Shown: positions 23,608 through 32,311, counted from the stretch's first letter. The stretch is 64,000 nucleotides of DNA from Streptomyces lincolnensis (GCF_021173675.1 NZ_JAIHON010000019.1:62001-126000); one strand, 5' to 3'. Notes: generated by a model from the sequence alone, not told the origin. Made by a program: numbers and translations.

Positions 23608-23708
23608 GGGGTGTGGTGGTGGGTTGCGGTGCGCGATGCCTGCGGCGCGCTGTGCGGCTTCGGTGGGGGCGTGCGTAGCGCCTGCGGTCCGGTGGGTGGG
23701 TCGGGGCC

Positions 23709-23805
23709 GGGGCGGGGGGTCTCCGTCCTCGGTCCGGCGGAACTGTGTCTCCGGGTTGTGCTGCGTGTCGGACGCCGGCCGCTGCGGGCGGACACCCCCC
23801 GCCCC
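23709..23805. repeat. Inverted repeat with 17-bp arms
   Basis: GGGGCGGGGGGTCTCCG at 23709-23725 is the reverse complement of CGGACACCCCCCGCCCC at 23789-23805 except for one base. The arms are 63 bp apart. It could fold into a stem closing a large loop downstream of the MFS gene; the meaning is unknown. Confidence 0.6.
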
Positions 23806-23875
23806 GTCCCCTTCCCGCCGTGGGCGGCTACGACGCCAACGGCCGACGGTGCTTCACGTCCCAGGGCGACTGCAG

Positions 23876-23937
23876 GTGCTTTTAGGGGCGCGGGGAACTG
23901 CGCGATCAGCCACAACGCACCCGCAGCCGCCCCACGA
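23876..23937 (+). repeat. Dispersed Streptomyces intergenic repeat element
   Basis: The block TTTTAGGGGCGCGGGGAACT, GCGCGATCAGCCACAACG, CACCCGCAGCCGCCCC is recognised from memory as a sequence found in many copies between genes in many Streptomyces genomes. Only one copy is present in this window. Its function is not established. Confidence 0.6.
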
Positions 23938-24006
23938 CCGCACCCGGCACCCCCGCTCCTCAGGCGTCTCCGCCGCCTTGACGTACGGGAACGAGAGGCG
24001 CAGAGT

Positions 24007-24031
24007 CGTACATATACGTCGTAAACATACG
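24007..24031. promoter_or_regulatory. Double palindromic operator ahead of the galE operon
   Basis: Two perfect palindromes CGTA-N4-TACG stand head to tail with one base between: CGTACATATACG (24007-24018) and CGTAAACATACG (24020-24031). The junction makes a third overlapping palindrome, TACGTCGTA. The region is much more AT-rich than its surroundings. It ends 45 nt before the first gene of the operon. This looks like a cooperative site for a TetR-like dimer pair; no such regulator gene is adjacent. Confidence 0.65.
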
Positions 24032-24076
24032 AAGTCCGTGTACAGCGCACTGCACCCCACGGTGGGAGCGTCGCCC

Positions 24077-24304
24077 ATGACGCACAGCGAGTCGGTCCGC
24101 ACTCCGGCGGATCCGGTCCAGGTGGAACGCCCTCTGGCGGCCGTCCCGGACGGCACGGTCGTCCGGGTGACCGCGAGCGGTCCGCTGTTGCAGCTCACTG
24201 CCGAGCGGACACAGGGGCCGCGGCCGCCGCTCGCACGGCTGATCCTCCCGTTCGCGGCGATCGCCGCGGCCCTCTCCGGTGTCGCCCTCGTGCTGGGCCG
24301 GTGA
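24077..24304 (+). CDS. Small membrane-anchored hypothetical protein
   Basis: A 75-residue protein. Residues 1-50 are hydrophilic (MTHSESVRTPADPVQVERPL) and the C-terminus is one hydrophobic helix (LARLILPFAAIAAALSGVALVLGR, given here only as its extent, residues 52-75), so it should be anchored by its tail in the membrane. GGTGGGAG lies 8 nt before the ATG. Its stop overlaps the galE start (GTGA), which ties it to the operon. No family recognised. Confidence 0.6.
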   Translation: MTHSESVRTPADPVQVERPLAAVPDGTVVRVTASGPLLQLTAERTQGPRPPLARLILPFAAIAAALSGVALVLGR

Positions 24305-25386
24305 GCACCATGGACACCAGGTCGCCGTACCCCAGGCCACCCTCCACGGTCCTGGTGACCGGCGGGGCCGGCTTCATCGGCAGCCACGCCTGCGTGGAAC
24401 TCCTCGACCACGGCTACGAGGTGATCGTCGTCGACGACTACTCCAACAGCGCACCCCAGGTCCTGTCCCGGGTGGAACGGATCGCCGGCCGTTTCGTCGG
24501 CGCCGTCTACGAGCTGGACATCCGTGATCGGCGCGCCCTCTCGGCCGTCTTCGACCGACACCCCGTGGACGCCGTCGTGCACTTCGCCGCGCACAAGGCC
24601 GTGGGCGAGTCGACACGGATGCCCGTGCGGTACTACGACACCAATGTCGGCGGCACCACCTCCCTGCTGTCCGCCATGCAGGAACACCAGGTCCAGCGGC
24701 TGGTGTTCTCCTCCTCCTGCTCCGTCTACGGCAGCGCGGGCACCGGCCTGCTCGACGAGTCGACGCCGGCCTCGCCCACCAACCCGTACGCGTCCTCGAA
24801 GTGGATGTGCGAGAAGATCCTCGACGACGTCTGTCTGCGCCTGCCGCAGCTCTCCGTGCTGTGCCTGCGCTACTTCAACCCCACCGGCGCCCACCCGAGC
24901 GGACTGCTCGGCGAGGACCCGAGCGGGGAACCCGACAACCTCATGCCCTACGTCGCCCAGGTCGCCGTCGGCCGCCGGGAGCGTCTGCGAGTCTTCGGCG
25001 GCGACTATCCGACCACCGACGGCACCGCGGTCCGCGACTACCTCCATGTGATGGACACCGTGGAGGCGCACCGCGTGGCGCTGGACCACTTCGGCGACGC
25101 GCCGGGCATGCGGGTCTTCAATCTCGGGACCGGAAGCGGCAGTTCGGTCCTGGACGTGGTCACCGCGTTCGGCAGAGCCTGCGGCCGGACGATCCCGTAC
25201 GAGATCGTCGCGCGCCGGCCAGGGGACGTGCCGGCACTGGTCGCGGACGCGAGCGCGGTGGCCCGGGCCTGGGGCTGGCGCCCCACCCGGGACCTGGCCG
25301 CGATGTGCCGGGACGCCTGGCACTTCCAGCAGCTCAACCCGCACGGCTACGCCGGATCGGCCCGGCGGTCGGGCACGAAGGAGTGA
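24301..25386 (+). CDS. galE: UDP-glucose 4-epimerase
   Basis: A 361-residue NAD-dependent sugar-nucleotide epimerase of the extended SDR family, interconverting UDP-glucose and UDP-galactose. The nucleotide loop is VLVTGGAGFIGSHACVELL, the catalytic Ser is in VFSSSCSVYG and the Tyr-Lys pair in NPYASSKWMCEK. LCLRYFNPTGAHPSG and VRDYLHVMD are GalE signatures. The GTG start overlaps the preceding stop. The usual galactose genes galT and galK are absent, which suggests a role in polysaccharide precursor supply, possibly tied to the downstream c-di-GMP enzyme. Confidence 0.93.
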   Translation: MSTMDTRSPYPRPPSTVLVTGGAGFIGSHACVELLDHGYEVIVVDDYSNSAPQVLSRVERIAGRFVGAVYELDIRDRRALSAVFDRHPVDAVVHFAAHKAVGESTRMPVRYYDTNVGGTTSLLSAMQEHQVQRLVFSSSCSVYGSAGTGLLDESTPASPTNPYASSKWMCEKILDDVCLRLPQLSVLCLRYFNPTGAHPSGLLGEDPSGEPDNLMPYVAQVAVGRRERLRVFGGDYPTTDGTAVRDYLHVMDTVEAHRVALDHFGDAPGMRVFNLGTGSGSSVLDVVTAFGRACGRTIPYEIVARRPGDVPALVADASAVARAWGWRPTRDLAAMCRDAWHFQQLNPHGYAGSARRSGTKE

Positions 25387-25434
25387 CGGTCCGATCCCGG
25401 CCGCGCCGCACGCCCGAGATGCAGGCGGTGACCC

Positions 25435-28400
25435 GTGATGCCTAGGATCGATGTGGATCCGGACCAGGTGGACGGCCCGGTCTCCTCCAGCGGGAGGAGG
25501 CGCTCGCCCTTGGCGCCCGCACATCGGCTCATGGCCGCTCACATCGCGCTGGTCACGGCCGCCACGAGCCTGTACATGACGGTGCCCGCCACGCGCACCC
25601 CGCTGTGGGCGGTCATCGGACTCGCGGGTGTGGCCGCCGTCCTGACGGGTGTTCAGCTGCACCGGCCCGCACACCGCCTGCCCTGGTGGCTCCTGGCGGC
25701 CGGACTGCTCACCTTCATCGCGGGCGACACCTACTACAACGTGATGGAGGAGTACTTCCACGCCTCCAACCCCTTCCCCTCCCCCGCGGACGCCAGCTAT
25801 CTGGCCACGTATCCGCTGTTCGCCGCCGGGCTCTACGGCCTGGTCCGGTACCGCTGGGCGGCGCACGACCTGCCCAGCCTGCTCGACGCGCTGATCGTCA
25901 CCGCCGGTCTGGCGCTGCCGGTGTGGGTGTACCTGGTGCATCCGCTCACCGAGGTCGAGGGGCTGACCTGGCAGCAACGGGCCATCAGCATCGCCTACCC
26001 GCTCGGTGACGTGCTCGTCCTCGCGCTGCTGGCCCGGCTGCTGACGCCGAGACCGCTGGACGGGCACAACCGGTCCGTGCGGCTGCTGGTGCTCGGCACG
26101 GTGACCCTGCTCGTCTTCGACATCGCGTACGGCATCCTCCAGCTCAACGAGATGTGGCAGGCGGGCACGCTGCTGGACGCCGGGTGGATCGTCTTCTACA
26201 CGGCCTGGGGCCTGGCCGCGCTGCACCCCTCGATGGTGGAGCTGACGGCCTCCGTACCGGTGCGGGGCTCCCTGCTCCCGCCGCCGCGCCGCCTGGTCGT
26301 GCTGGCCGCGGCCACGCTCATCGCCCCGGGGATCCTGCTGTACGAGGGGCTGACCCGCGCCGCGCACGACGCCCCGGTGATCGCCGCCTTCTCGGCCGGG
26401 CTCTTCCTGCTGGTCATCCTGCGGCTGACGGGCATGGTGGTGGCCCATCGCCGGGCGGTCACCCGGGAGCTGGCCCTGCGCGAGGTGGCGGCCTCGCTGG
26501 TGTCGGCCCTCCGGCGGGAGGAGGTGGCCGCGTCGTGCGAGGCGGCCGTGGACACACTGCTCGGGCCCGGTGTCCCGCACCGCACGGTGCTGCTGTCGGC
26601 CGAGCGGGCGGCCGACCTGTCCCCGGCCCGGTGCCGGCTCATGGCCGCCGACTCCCTGGGCCCCGATCTCGCGGCCGAGGTGGCGGGGGTGGACGGGTCG
26701 CCGTCCGTCCTGCTGTGTCCCATGACGCGTCCCGACCACCCCGCCACGGAGGTACCGGGCGTCCTGCTGGTCGCCGGTCCGGCCGGGGCGCTCTCCGAGA
26801 CCTTCGGCTCCCTGGAGATCCTCGCCTCGCACGCGGGACTCGCGCTGGACCGCATCGCGCTGCGCCAGAAGGTCGTGCGCCGGGAGAGCGAGGCCTACTT
26901 CGGCACCCTCGTGCGCAACGCCTCGGACGTCATCCTGATCCTGGAGGACGACGACACGATCCGGTACGCGAGCCCGTCCGCGGCCACCGTGTTCGGCACC
27001 GCCGATCTGGTCGGGGTTCCGCTGCCGGACCTGGTGGACCCGCGCGACCGGCAGCGGGCCGCCCGTGAGCTGACCGCCGTACGGGACCACGGGCCGCGGG
27101 CGACCCACGACCACTGGTGGGTGCGCCGCCGGGACGGGCGGGCGGAGGTGGACGTGCGGTGCAGCGACTTCCGCGACGAGCCCACGGTGGGTGGGCTGGT
27201 GATCACCCTGCGGGACGTGACCGAGCAACGGCGGCTGGAGCACGAACTGACCCAGCGGGCGTTCCACGACTCGCTGACCGGGCTGCCCAACCGGACCCTG
27301 CTGCTGGAACGGATCGAGCGCGCCCTGCTGCGCGGCCGGCGCGAGTCGTCGCTGACGTGTCTGCTCTTCATCGACCTGGACGACTTCAAGCTGGTCAACG
27401 ACACGCTGGGGCACTCGACGGGCGACCATCTGCTGACGGCCGTGGGCCGGCGCCTGTCCGGGGCGCTGCGGCGCACCGACACCGCGGCCCGGCTGGGCGG
27501 CGACGAGTTCGCCGTCCTGATGGAGGACGCGCGGGAACCGTTGGACGCCGAACTGCTCGCGGCGCAGGTGATCCAGACGCTGACCAGGCCGTTCGGCCTG
27601 GGGGACGAGGCGGTGACGGTGACCGCCAGCGTGGGGGTGGCCACCGCGCGCGACAGTGCGAACGCCGAGGAGCTGCTGAGCCATGCCGACCTCGCGCTGT
27701 ACGCGGCGAAGGCGGCCGGCAAGCGGCAGTGGCGGCGGTTCCGGCCGCTGCTGCACGAGCGGGTGGTGGAGCGGCACGATCTCCAGACCCGGCTGGCGCG
27801 GGCGGTCGCCGGGCGGGAGTTCACGCTGCGCTACCAGCCGGTGGTGGACATCACCGCCGGCGAGATCGTCGGGTTCGAGGCGCTGGTGCGCTGGCCGCAC
27901 GCCCCGCTCCAGGCGGTGCCGCCGGAGCAGTTCATCTCGCTGGCCGAGGAGACCGGGCACATCGCGCCGCTGGGGTCGTGGGTCCTGCACCACGCGACCC
28001 ACGACATGGCGGAGCTGCAGCGGCTGCCCGAGGCGGGCGGGCCGCCGTACGTCAGTGTGAACGTGTCCGCCCGCCAGTTCCGGGACGTCGGGTTCGTGGA
28101 CCAGGTCGGCCAGGCGCTGCGGACCCCGGGGCTGGCTCCCGGTTCGCTGCAGCTGGAGCTGACGGAGACGGTGCTGCTGCGGCGGGACGAGGGGATCGAG
28201 GAGGTGCTGCGTGCCCTCAAGGACCTGGGGGTGCACATCGCCGTCGACGACTTCGGCACGGGCTTCTCCTCGCTGCGCTATCTGCGGGACTTCCCGATCG
28301 ACGTGCTGAAGATCGACAAGACCTTCATCGACGACATCCCCCACGACCCGCGGCAGGTGGCGCTGGTCGAGGGCATCGTGCACATCGCCGAGACCCTGGG

Positions 28401-29820
28401 GCTGCAGGTGATCGCCGAGGGGATCGAGGAGCCGGCCCAGCGGGATCTGCTGGCGGGCATGGGCTGTCGGTTCGGGCAGGGCTATCTGTTCGCCCGGCCG
28501 ATGACGGTGGAACAGAGTGGGCAGGTGCTGCGGAACGGCCATGGGAAGGGCGGAAGGGCGCTGGGGCCGCGCTCCGGAAACGGCCGGCCGGTGCCGGCCG
28601 TCCCCCGCGCGGACCGCTGGGCCGACCTGGAGCACCTGCGCCGCACCAGTCCGATGAGCGACGCGGTGTTCGACGAGGTGCGCGGCCGGCGTGTCCGCAG
28701 CCGCGGGCACTGGCTGATCGACTTCGCGTCCTGCAACTACCTGGGGTTCGACTGGGATCCGGAGATCGCCGCCCGGATCGAGCCCGCGGTCCGCCGCTGG
28801 GGCACGCACCCGAGCTGGTCACGGCTGCTGGGCAGTCCGGCGCTGTACCCCGAGATCGAGGAACGGCTCGCCGCCCTGCTGGGCGCTCCCGACACGCTGC
28901 TGCTGCCGACACTGACCCTCATCCACGCCTCGGTGATCCCGGTCCTCGCGGCCGGCGGTCAGGTCTTCGTCGAGGCCAGGGCGCATCGCACGGTCTACGA
29001 CGGCTGCGTCGTCGCCCGCGGCCAGGGCGCCACCCTGCGCCGCTTCCACGCGGAACGGCCCGAGGAACTCGCCGCGTTGCTGGCCTCGGCACCCACGACG
29101 GCGCCCCGCCTGGTCTGTCTGGACGGCGTCGACAGCATGAGCGGCAACATCCCCGACCTGGCCGCGCTGGCCCTGGTCTGCCGGGAGCACGGTGCGACGC
29201 TGTACGTGGACGACGCGCACGGCTTCGGCGTACTCGGGGAGCGCGGCCCGCACGAACTCTGCCCGTACGGCTCGCGCGGCAACGGCGCGGTGCGGCACAC
29301 CGGGCAGAGCTACGACGGGATCGTCGTCGCCGCCGGTTTCTCCAAGGCGTACTCGTCGCTGCTGGCGTTCCTGGCGCTGCCCACCGAGCTGAAGAACCGG
29401 CTGAAGACGGCGGCGGCGCCCTACCTGTACTCCGGGCCGTCCCCCACCGCCTCGCTGGCCACCGCGCTGGCCGGCCTGGACGTCAACGAGCGGCGCGGCG
29501 ACGTCCTGCGCGCCGACCTGTACCGCAAGACGGTCCGGGTGCTGGACCATCTGGAGGGACTGGACGTGGACACTCTCAACACCGACCGGCTGCCCATCGT
29601 GGAGATCCCGCTGAAGAACCCGGACGACCTCGACGCCGTCGCCGCGTTCCTGTGGGAAGAGGGCATCCATGTGACGCTGGCCGCCTATCCCCTCGTCCCG
29701 CGCGACCGGGTGGGCTTCCGGATCCAGATCACGGCGCTGAACTCCGACGAGGAGATCGAGCGGCTGACCGGCACGCTGACCCGGCTGGCGGCCCGGTTCC
29801 CGTTGCGGCAGCGGAGCTGA
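25435..29820 (+). CDS. Membrane PAS-GGDEF-EAL protein fused to alpha-oxoamine synthase
   Basis: One continuous 1461-codon frame. Residues about 30-340 form some ten membrane helices; 345-480 look GAF-like; 488-605 are PAS (ASDVILILEDDDTIRYASPS). The diguanylate cyclase carries GGDEF at 688-692 and an inhibitory RxxD site (RRTD, 679-682). The phosphodiesterase has EAL at 815-817 with NVSARQF, ELTETVLL, DDFGTGFSSL, KIDKTFID and AEGIEE all kept, so both activities look intact. After a 20-residue linker, residues 1060-1461 are a full PLP-dependent alpha-oxoamine synthase (BioF/KBL/CqsA type): DDAHGFG at 1259-1265 and the Schiff-base Lys 1304 in GFSKA. Start GTG 25435 or ATG 25438. No ribosome-binding site supports a separate synthase start. 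Confidence 0.85.
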   Translation: MMPRIDVDPDQVDGPVSSSGRRRSPLAPAHRLMAAHIALVTAATSLYMTVPATRTPLWAVIGLAGVAAVLTGVQLHRPAHRLPWWLLAAGLLTFIAGDTYYNVMEEYFHASNPFPSPADASYLATYPLFAAGLYGLVRYRWAAHDLPSLLDALIVTAGLALPVWVYLVHPLTEVEGLTWQQRAISIAYPLGDVLVLALLARLLTPRPLDGHNRSVRLLVLGTVTLLVFDIAYGILQLNEMWQAGTLLDAGWIVFYTAWGLAALHPSMVELTASVPVRGSLLPPPRRLVVLAAATLIAPGILLYEGLTRAAHDAPVIAAFSAGLFLLVILRLTGMVVAHRRAVTRELALREVAASLVSALRREEVAASCEAAVDTLLGPGVPHRTVLLSAERAADLSPARCRLMAADSLGPDLAAEVAGVDGSPSVLLCPMTRPDHPATEVPGVLLVAGPAGALSETFGSLEILASHAGLALDRIALRQKVVRRESEAYFGTLVRNASDVILILEDDDTIRYASPSAATVFGTADLVGVPLPDLVDPRDRQRAARELTAVRDHGPRATHDHWWVRRRDGRAEVDVRCSDFRDEPTVGGLVITLRDVTEQRRLEHELTQRAFHDSLTGLPNRTLLLERIERALLRGRRESSLTCLLFIDLDDFKLVNDTLGHSTGDHLLTAVGRRLSGALRRTDTAARLGGDEFAVLMEDAREPLDAELLAAQVIQTLTRPFGLGDEAVTVTASVGVATARDSANAEELLSHADLALYAAKAAGKRQWRRFRPLLHERVVERHDLQTRLARAVAGREFTLRYQPVVDITAGEIVGFEALVRWPHAPLQAVPPEQFISLAEETGHIAPLGSWVLHHATHDMAELQRLPEAGGPPYVSVNVSARQFRDVGFVDQVGQALRTPGLAPGSLQLELTETVLLRRDEGIEEVLRALKDLGVHIAVDDFGTGFSSLRYLRDFPIDVLKIDKTFIDDIPHDPRQVALVEGIVHIAETLGLQVIAEGIEEPAQRDLLAGMGCRFGQGYLFARPMTVEQSGQVLRNGHGKGGRALGPRSGNGRPVPAVPRADRWADLEHLRRTSPMSDAVFDEVRGRRVRSRGHWLIDFASCNYLGFDWDPEIAARIEPAVRRWGTHPSWSRLLGSPALYPEIEERLAALLGAPDTLLLPTLTLIHASVIPVLAAGGQVFVEARAHRTVYDGCVVARGQGATLRRFHAERPEELAALLASAPTTAPRLVCLDGVDSMSGNIPDLAALALVCREHGATLYVDDAHGFGVLGERGPHELCPYGSRGNGAVRHTGQSYDGIVVAAGFSKAYSSLLAFLALPTELKNRLKTAAAPYLYSGPSPTASLATALAGLDVNERRGDVLRADLYRKTVRVLDHLEGLDVDTLNTDRLPIVEIPLKNPDDLDAVAAFLWEEGIHVTLAAYPLVPRDRVGFRIQITALNSDEEIERLTGTLTRLAARFPLRQRS

Positions 29821-29826
29821 GCGGCG

Positions 29827-30600
29827 ATGACCACGCACAACGACGACGTGGACTGGGACCGCTGGCCGGTCGCCGACTACCTCGCGGAGAACTACCGGGA
29901 GGTGCATCCCTCGGACGCCGCGGTCATCGCCCACCACTCGGCGTTCTACCGCCGGCTCGCTCCGGGAGGCGTCGGCCGCTCGGTGGAGTTCGGGGCCGGA
30001 CCGAACCTGTACCCGCTGATCCTGGCGTCCGCGGCGAGCCGCCACATCGACGCCGTGGAGGCGGGCCGGAGCAATGTCGCCTATCTGGAACGGCAGATCG
30101 TGTGCGGGCCCGAGGCCAGCTGGCTGCCGTTCCACGCGCTGTGCCGGCGGCTGAACCCGGATCTGCCGGCGACCCTGGCGGGGTCCTTGGCGCGGGTGCG
30201 GGTGGTGCACGCCGATGTCCGGGAGCTGGCGCCGCGCGGGTACGACCTGGCGTCCATGCACTTCGTCGCGGAGGGCGCGACCGAGGACTTCGCCGAATTC
30301 GCCGCCTTCTGCCGGGCGTTCGTGCGCTGCGTGGTGCCGGGCGGACTGCTGGTGGCGGCCTTCATGGAGAACATGCCGACCTATCGGATCGGGCCCGCCT
30401 CGCGCTGGCCGGGCTGCCCGGTCGATCCGGAGACGGTCCGGGCGGTGTTCGCGCCGCTCACCCGGGAGGTGACGGTGACCCGTATCGACGCCGATCCGAC
30501 CCTGCCGGACTACGGCGACTCGGGGATGGTGCTGCTCACCGGGGTGGCCGCGGAGCGTCCCGCAGCGCGAACGCCGTCTCGACCAGCGCGAGGTGGCTGA
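29827..30600 (+). CDS. SAM-dependent methyltransferase (NNMT/PNMT/TEMT-like)
   Basis: A 257-residue methyltransferase beginning 6 nt after the fusion gene, so almost certainly co-transcribed. WPVADYLAENYREVHPSD near the N-terminus, the SAM loop VEFGAGPNLYPLILA and VVHADVRELAPRGYD, SMHFVAEGATED resemble the NNMT/PNMT/TEMT amine or thioether N/S-methyltransferase family. In this operon it may methylate the amine made by the oxoamine synthase domain, but this is inference. The last 65 bp overlap the converging GH15 gene, and the tail PAARTPSRPARGG may be non-conserved. Confidence 0.82.
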   Translation: MTTHNDDVDWDRWPVADYLAENYREVHPSDAAVIAHHSAFYRRLAPGGVGRSVEFGAGPNLYPLILASAASRHIDAVEAGRSNVAYLERQIVCGPEASWLPFHALCRRLNPDLPATLAGSLARVRVVHADVRELAPRGYDLASMHFVAEGATEDFAEFAAFCRAFVRCVVPGGLLVAAFMENMPTYRIGPASRWPGCPVDPETVRAVFAPLTREVTVTRIDADPTLPDYGDSGMVLLTGVAAERPAARTPSRPARGG

Positions 30601-32311
30601 ACGCCTGCGGCGCGTTGCCGAGTTGGCGGTGCCGGTCGGGGTCCCACTGCTCGGCCAGCAGGCCGACATCGTTGCGGATCGACAACACCCGTTCGAAGGC
30701 GTCCCGGGCGCGTCCGGGCTCCCCCACGGCCGCGAGCGCCTCGGCGTACCACAGGGAACACGCCACGGACGCGCCCTCGGGACCGGTCGGCGAGCCGTCG
30801 GACGTGCGGTGCAGGAATCCGCCGTGGACCAGGGCGGCCATCGCCCGCACGGTGTCCCGCACCCGCGGGTCGCGGGCCGGCAGGAAGCCCAGGCCGGGCA
30901 GGAGCAGGGCGGATGCGTCGAGCCGGGAGGAGCCGTAGGCCTGGACGAAGGACCGCGCGCCGGCGTCCCAGCCGTAGCGGCACACCTGGCCGTGCACCTG
31001 GTCGCGCATGGTGCCCCAGGAGCCCGGGACCTCCGCGCCGAGGAGGCCGCCCAGGCGCAGGGCGCGGTCGGCGGCGACCCAGGCCATGACCTTGGAGTGC
31101 ACGAACTGCCGGGCGGGGCCGCGTACCTGCCACAGCCCCTGGTCGGGCTCCCGCCAGTGCGCCTGGAGGTGTCCCATCAGGGATGTGGCGAGGCTCCACA
31201 CGTGCGGGGGCACGTCGATGCCCGCGCGCAGCGACAGGCACAGGGTGTCCAGCACCTCGCCGTGCACGTCGAGCTGGCTCTGACTCATCGCCGCGTTGCC
31301 GAAACGCACCGGGCGCGAGCCCTCGTACCCGGGCAGCCAGGGCGCCTCCGTCTCGGGCAGCAGCCGCTGTCCGGCCACGCCGTAGACGGCCTGGAGGTGG
31401 GCGGGGTCGCCGGCGACGGCGCGCACCAGCCAGCCCAGCCAGGCGGTGGCCTCCTCGCGGTAGCCGCTGCGCAGGAGGCAGGACAGGGTGAGGGTGGAGT
31501 CGCGCAGCCAGCAGTAGCGGTGGTCCCAGTTGCGCGCTCCGCCGATGCGCTGGGGCAGTGAAGTGGTGGGTGCGGCCACGACGCCGCCGGTGGGGGCGTA
31601 GGTGAGCGCCTTGAGCGTGATGAGGGAGCGCACCACGGCCTCGCGCCAGGGTCCCTGGTAGCGGCACTGGGCGGTCCAGTGCCTCCAGAAGTCGCCGGTC
31701 TCCTTCAGCGCGGTCTCGGCGGGCACGTCGAGCGGCGCGGGCGGGCCGGAGCGGTGGGACGGGGCCCAGACAAGGGTCAGGGTGAGCCGCCGGCCCGCGG
31801 TGACGGTGAAGTCCGACACCGTGGAGCCGTCCGCGCCGCGGTCCGTGACCGGGCCGTCGGTGCCCAGCCACACGGCGTCCGGACCGGCGACGGCGACACT
31901 GCGTCGTTCGGAACGGCGGGTCCAGGGGATGATCCGGCCCTGGTGGAAACGCAGCCGCAGCTCGCTGCGCACGGTCACGGCGCCGGAGATCCCCTCGACC
32001 ACCCTGACCAGGCAGGGGTGCTGGGAGCGGGGCGGCATGAGGTCGGTGACCCGCACGGTTCCCGCCCCGGTCTCCCACTCCGTGTCCAGCACGAGGGTGT
32101 CGCGGCGGTAGGAGCGGCGCGTGCACACACCGGTGGCGCCGAGCGGTGCCACGCGCCAGAAGCCGTTGTCCGCCGTGCCCACCAGGGCCGCCAGACACGC
32201 GGGAGAGTCGAAGCGGGGCAGGCACAGCCAGTCGACGGACCCGTCCCTGCCGAGCATCGCGGCGGTTTCCAGGTCGCTGAGGAGGGCGTAGTCCTCAATC
32301 AGGCTGCTCAT
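30536..32311 (-). CDS. GH15 family glycoside hydrolase (glucoamylase/trehalase-like)
   Basis: A 591-residue cytosolic protein. The N-terminal beta domain starts SSLIEDYALLSDLETAAMLG, the (alpha/alpha)6 catalytic domain begins near residue 220. RIGGARNWDHRYCWLRDSTL and FVHSKVMAWVAADRAL are GH15 landmarks, and the Glu of LLAEQWDP near the C-terminus fits the catalytic base. Actinobacterial relatives include trehalases and glucoamylases; the substrate is not certain. The ATG at 32311 begins the conserved sequence. The 3' end overlaps the methyltransferase gene on the other strand. Confidence 0.88.
   Translation of the reverse strand: MSSLIEDYALLSDLETAAMLGRDGSVDWLCLPRFDSPACLAALVGTADNGFWRVAPLGATGVCTRRSYRRDTLVLDTEWETGAGTVRVTDLMPPRSQHPCLVRVVEGISGAVTVRSELRLRFHQGRIIPWTRRSERRSVAVAGPDAVWLGTDGPVTDRGADGSTVSDFTVTAGRRLTLTLVWAPSHRSGPPAPLDVPAETALKETGDFWRHWTAQCRYQGPWREAVVRSLITLKALTYAPTGGVVAAPTTSLPQRIGGARNWDHRYCWLRDSTLTLSCLLRSGYREEATAWLGWLVRAVAGDPAHLQAVYGVAGQRLLPETEAPWLPGYEGSRPVRFGNAAMSQSQLDVHGEVLDTLCLSLRAGIDVPPHVWSLATSLMGHLQAHWREPDQGLWQVRGPARQFVHSKVMAWVAADRALRLGGLLGAEVPGSWGTMRDQVHGQVCRYGWDAGARSFVQAYGSSRLDASALLLPGLGFLPARDPRVRDTVRAMAALVHGGFLHRTSDGSPTGPEGASVACSLWYAEALAAVGEPGRARDAFERVLSIRNDVGLLAEQWDPDRHRQLGNAPQAFSHLALVETAFALRDAPRPPR

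Larger units (their letters stand above)
23608..24076. other. 469-bp intergenic region with repeats and operator
   Basis: No gene is supported. From left to right it contains a long-range inverted repeat (23709-23725 with 23789-23805), a copy of a repetitive Streptomyces intergenic element (about 23876-23937), and a double palindrome just upstream of the galE operon (24007-24031). TTGACG at 23978-23983 may be a -35 but no good -10 follows at normal spacing. Confidence 0.6.

Noticed and set aside
28591..28662. Separate start for the oxoamine synthase domain (GTG 28591 or ATG 28654)
   Set aside because: Neither has a convincing ribosome-binding site, and the frame is continuous with the EAL domain, so a fusion is the simpler reading. 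It remains the main alternative.
23854..28809. Very long open frame on the minus strand opposite galE and the GGDEF-EAL gene
   Set aside because: It is rich in Arg, Gly, Pro and Gln without any domain, and the plus strand carries clear domains with the right codon bias. It is a high-GC shadow frame.
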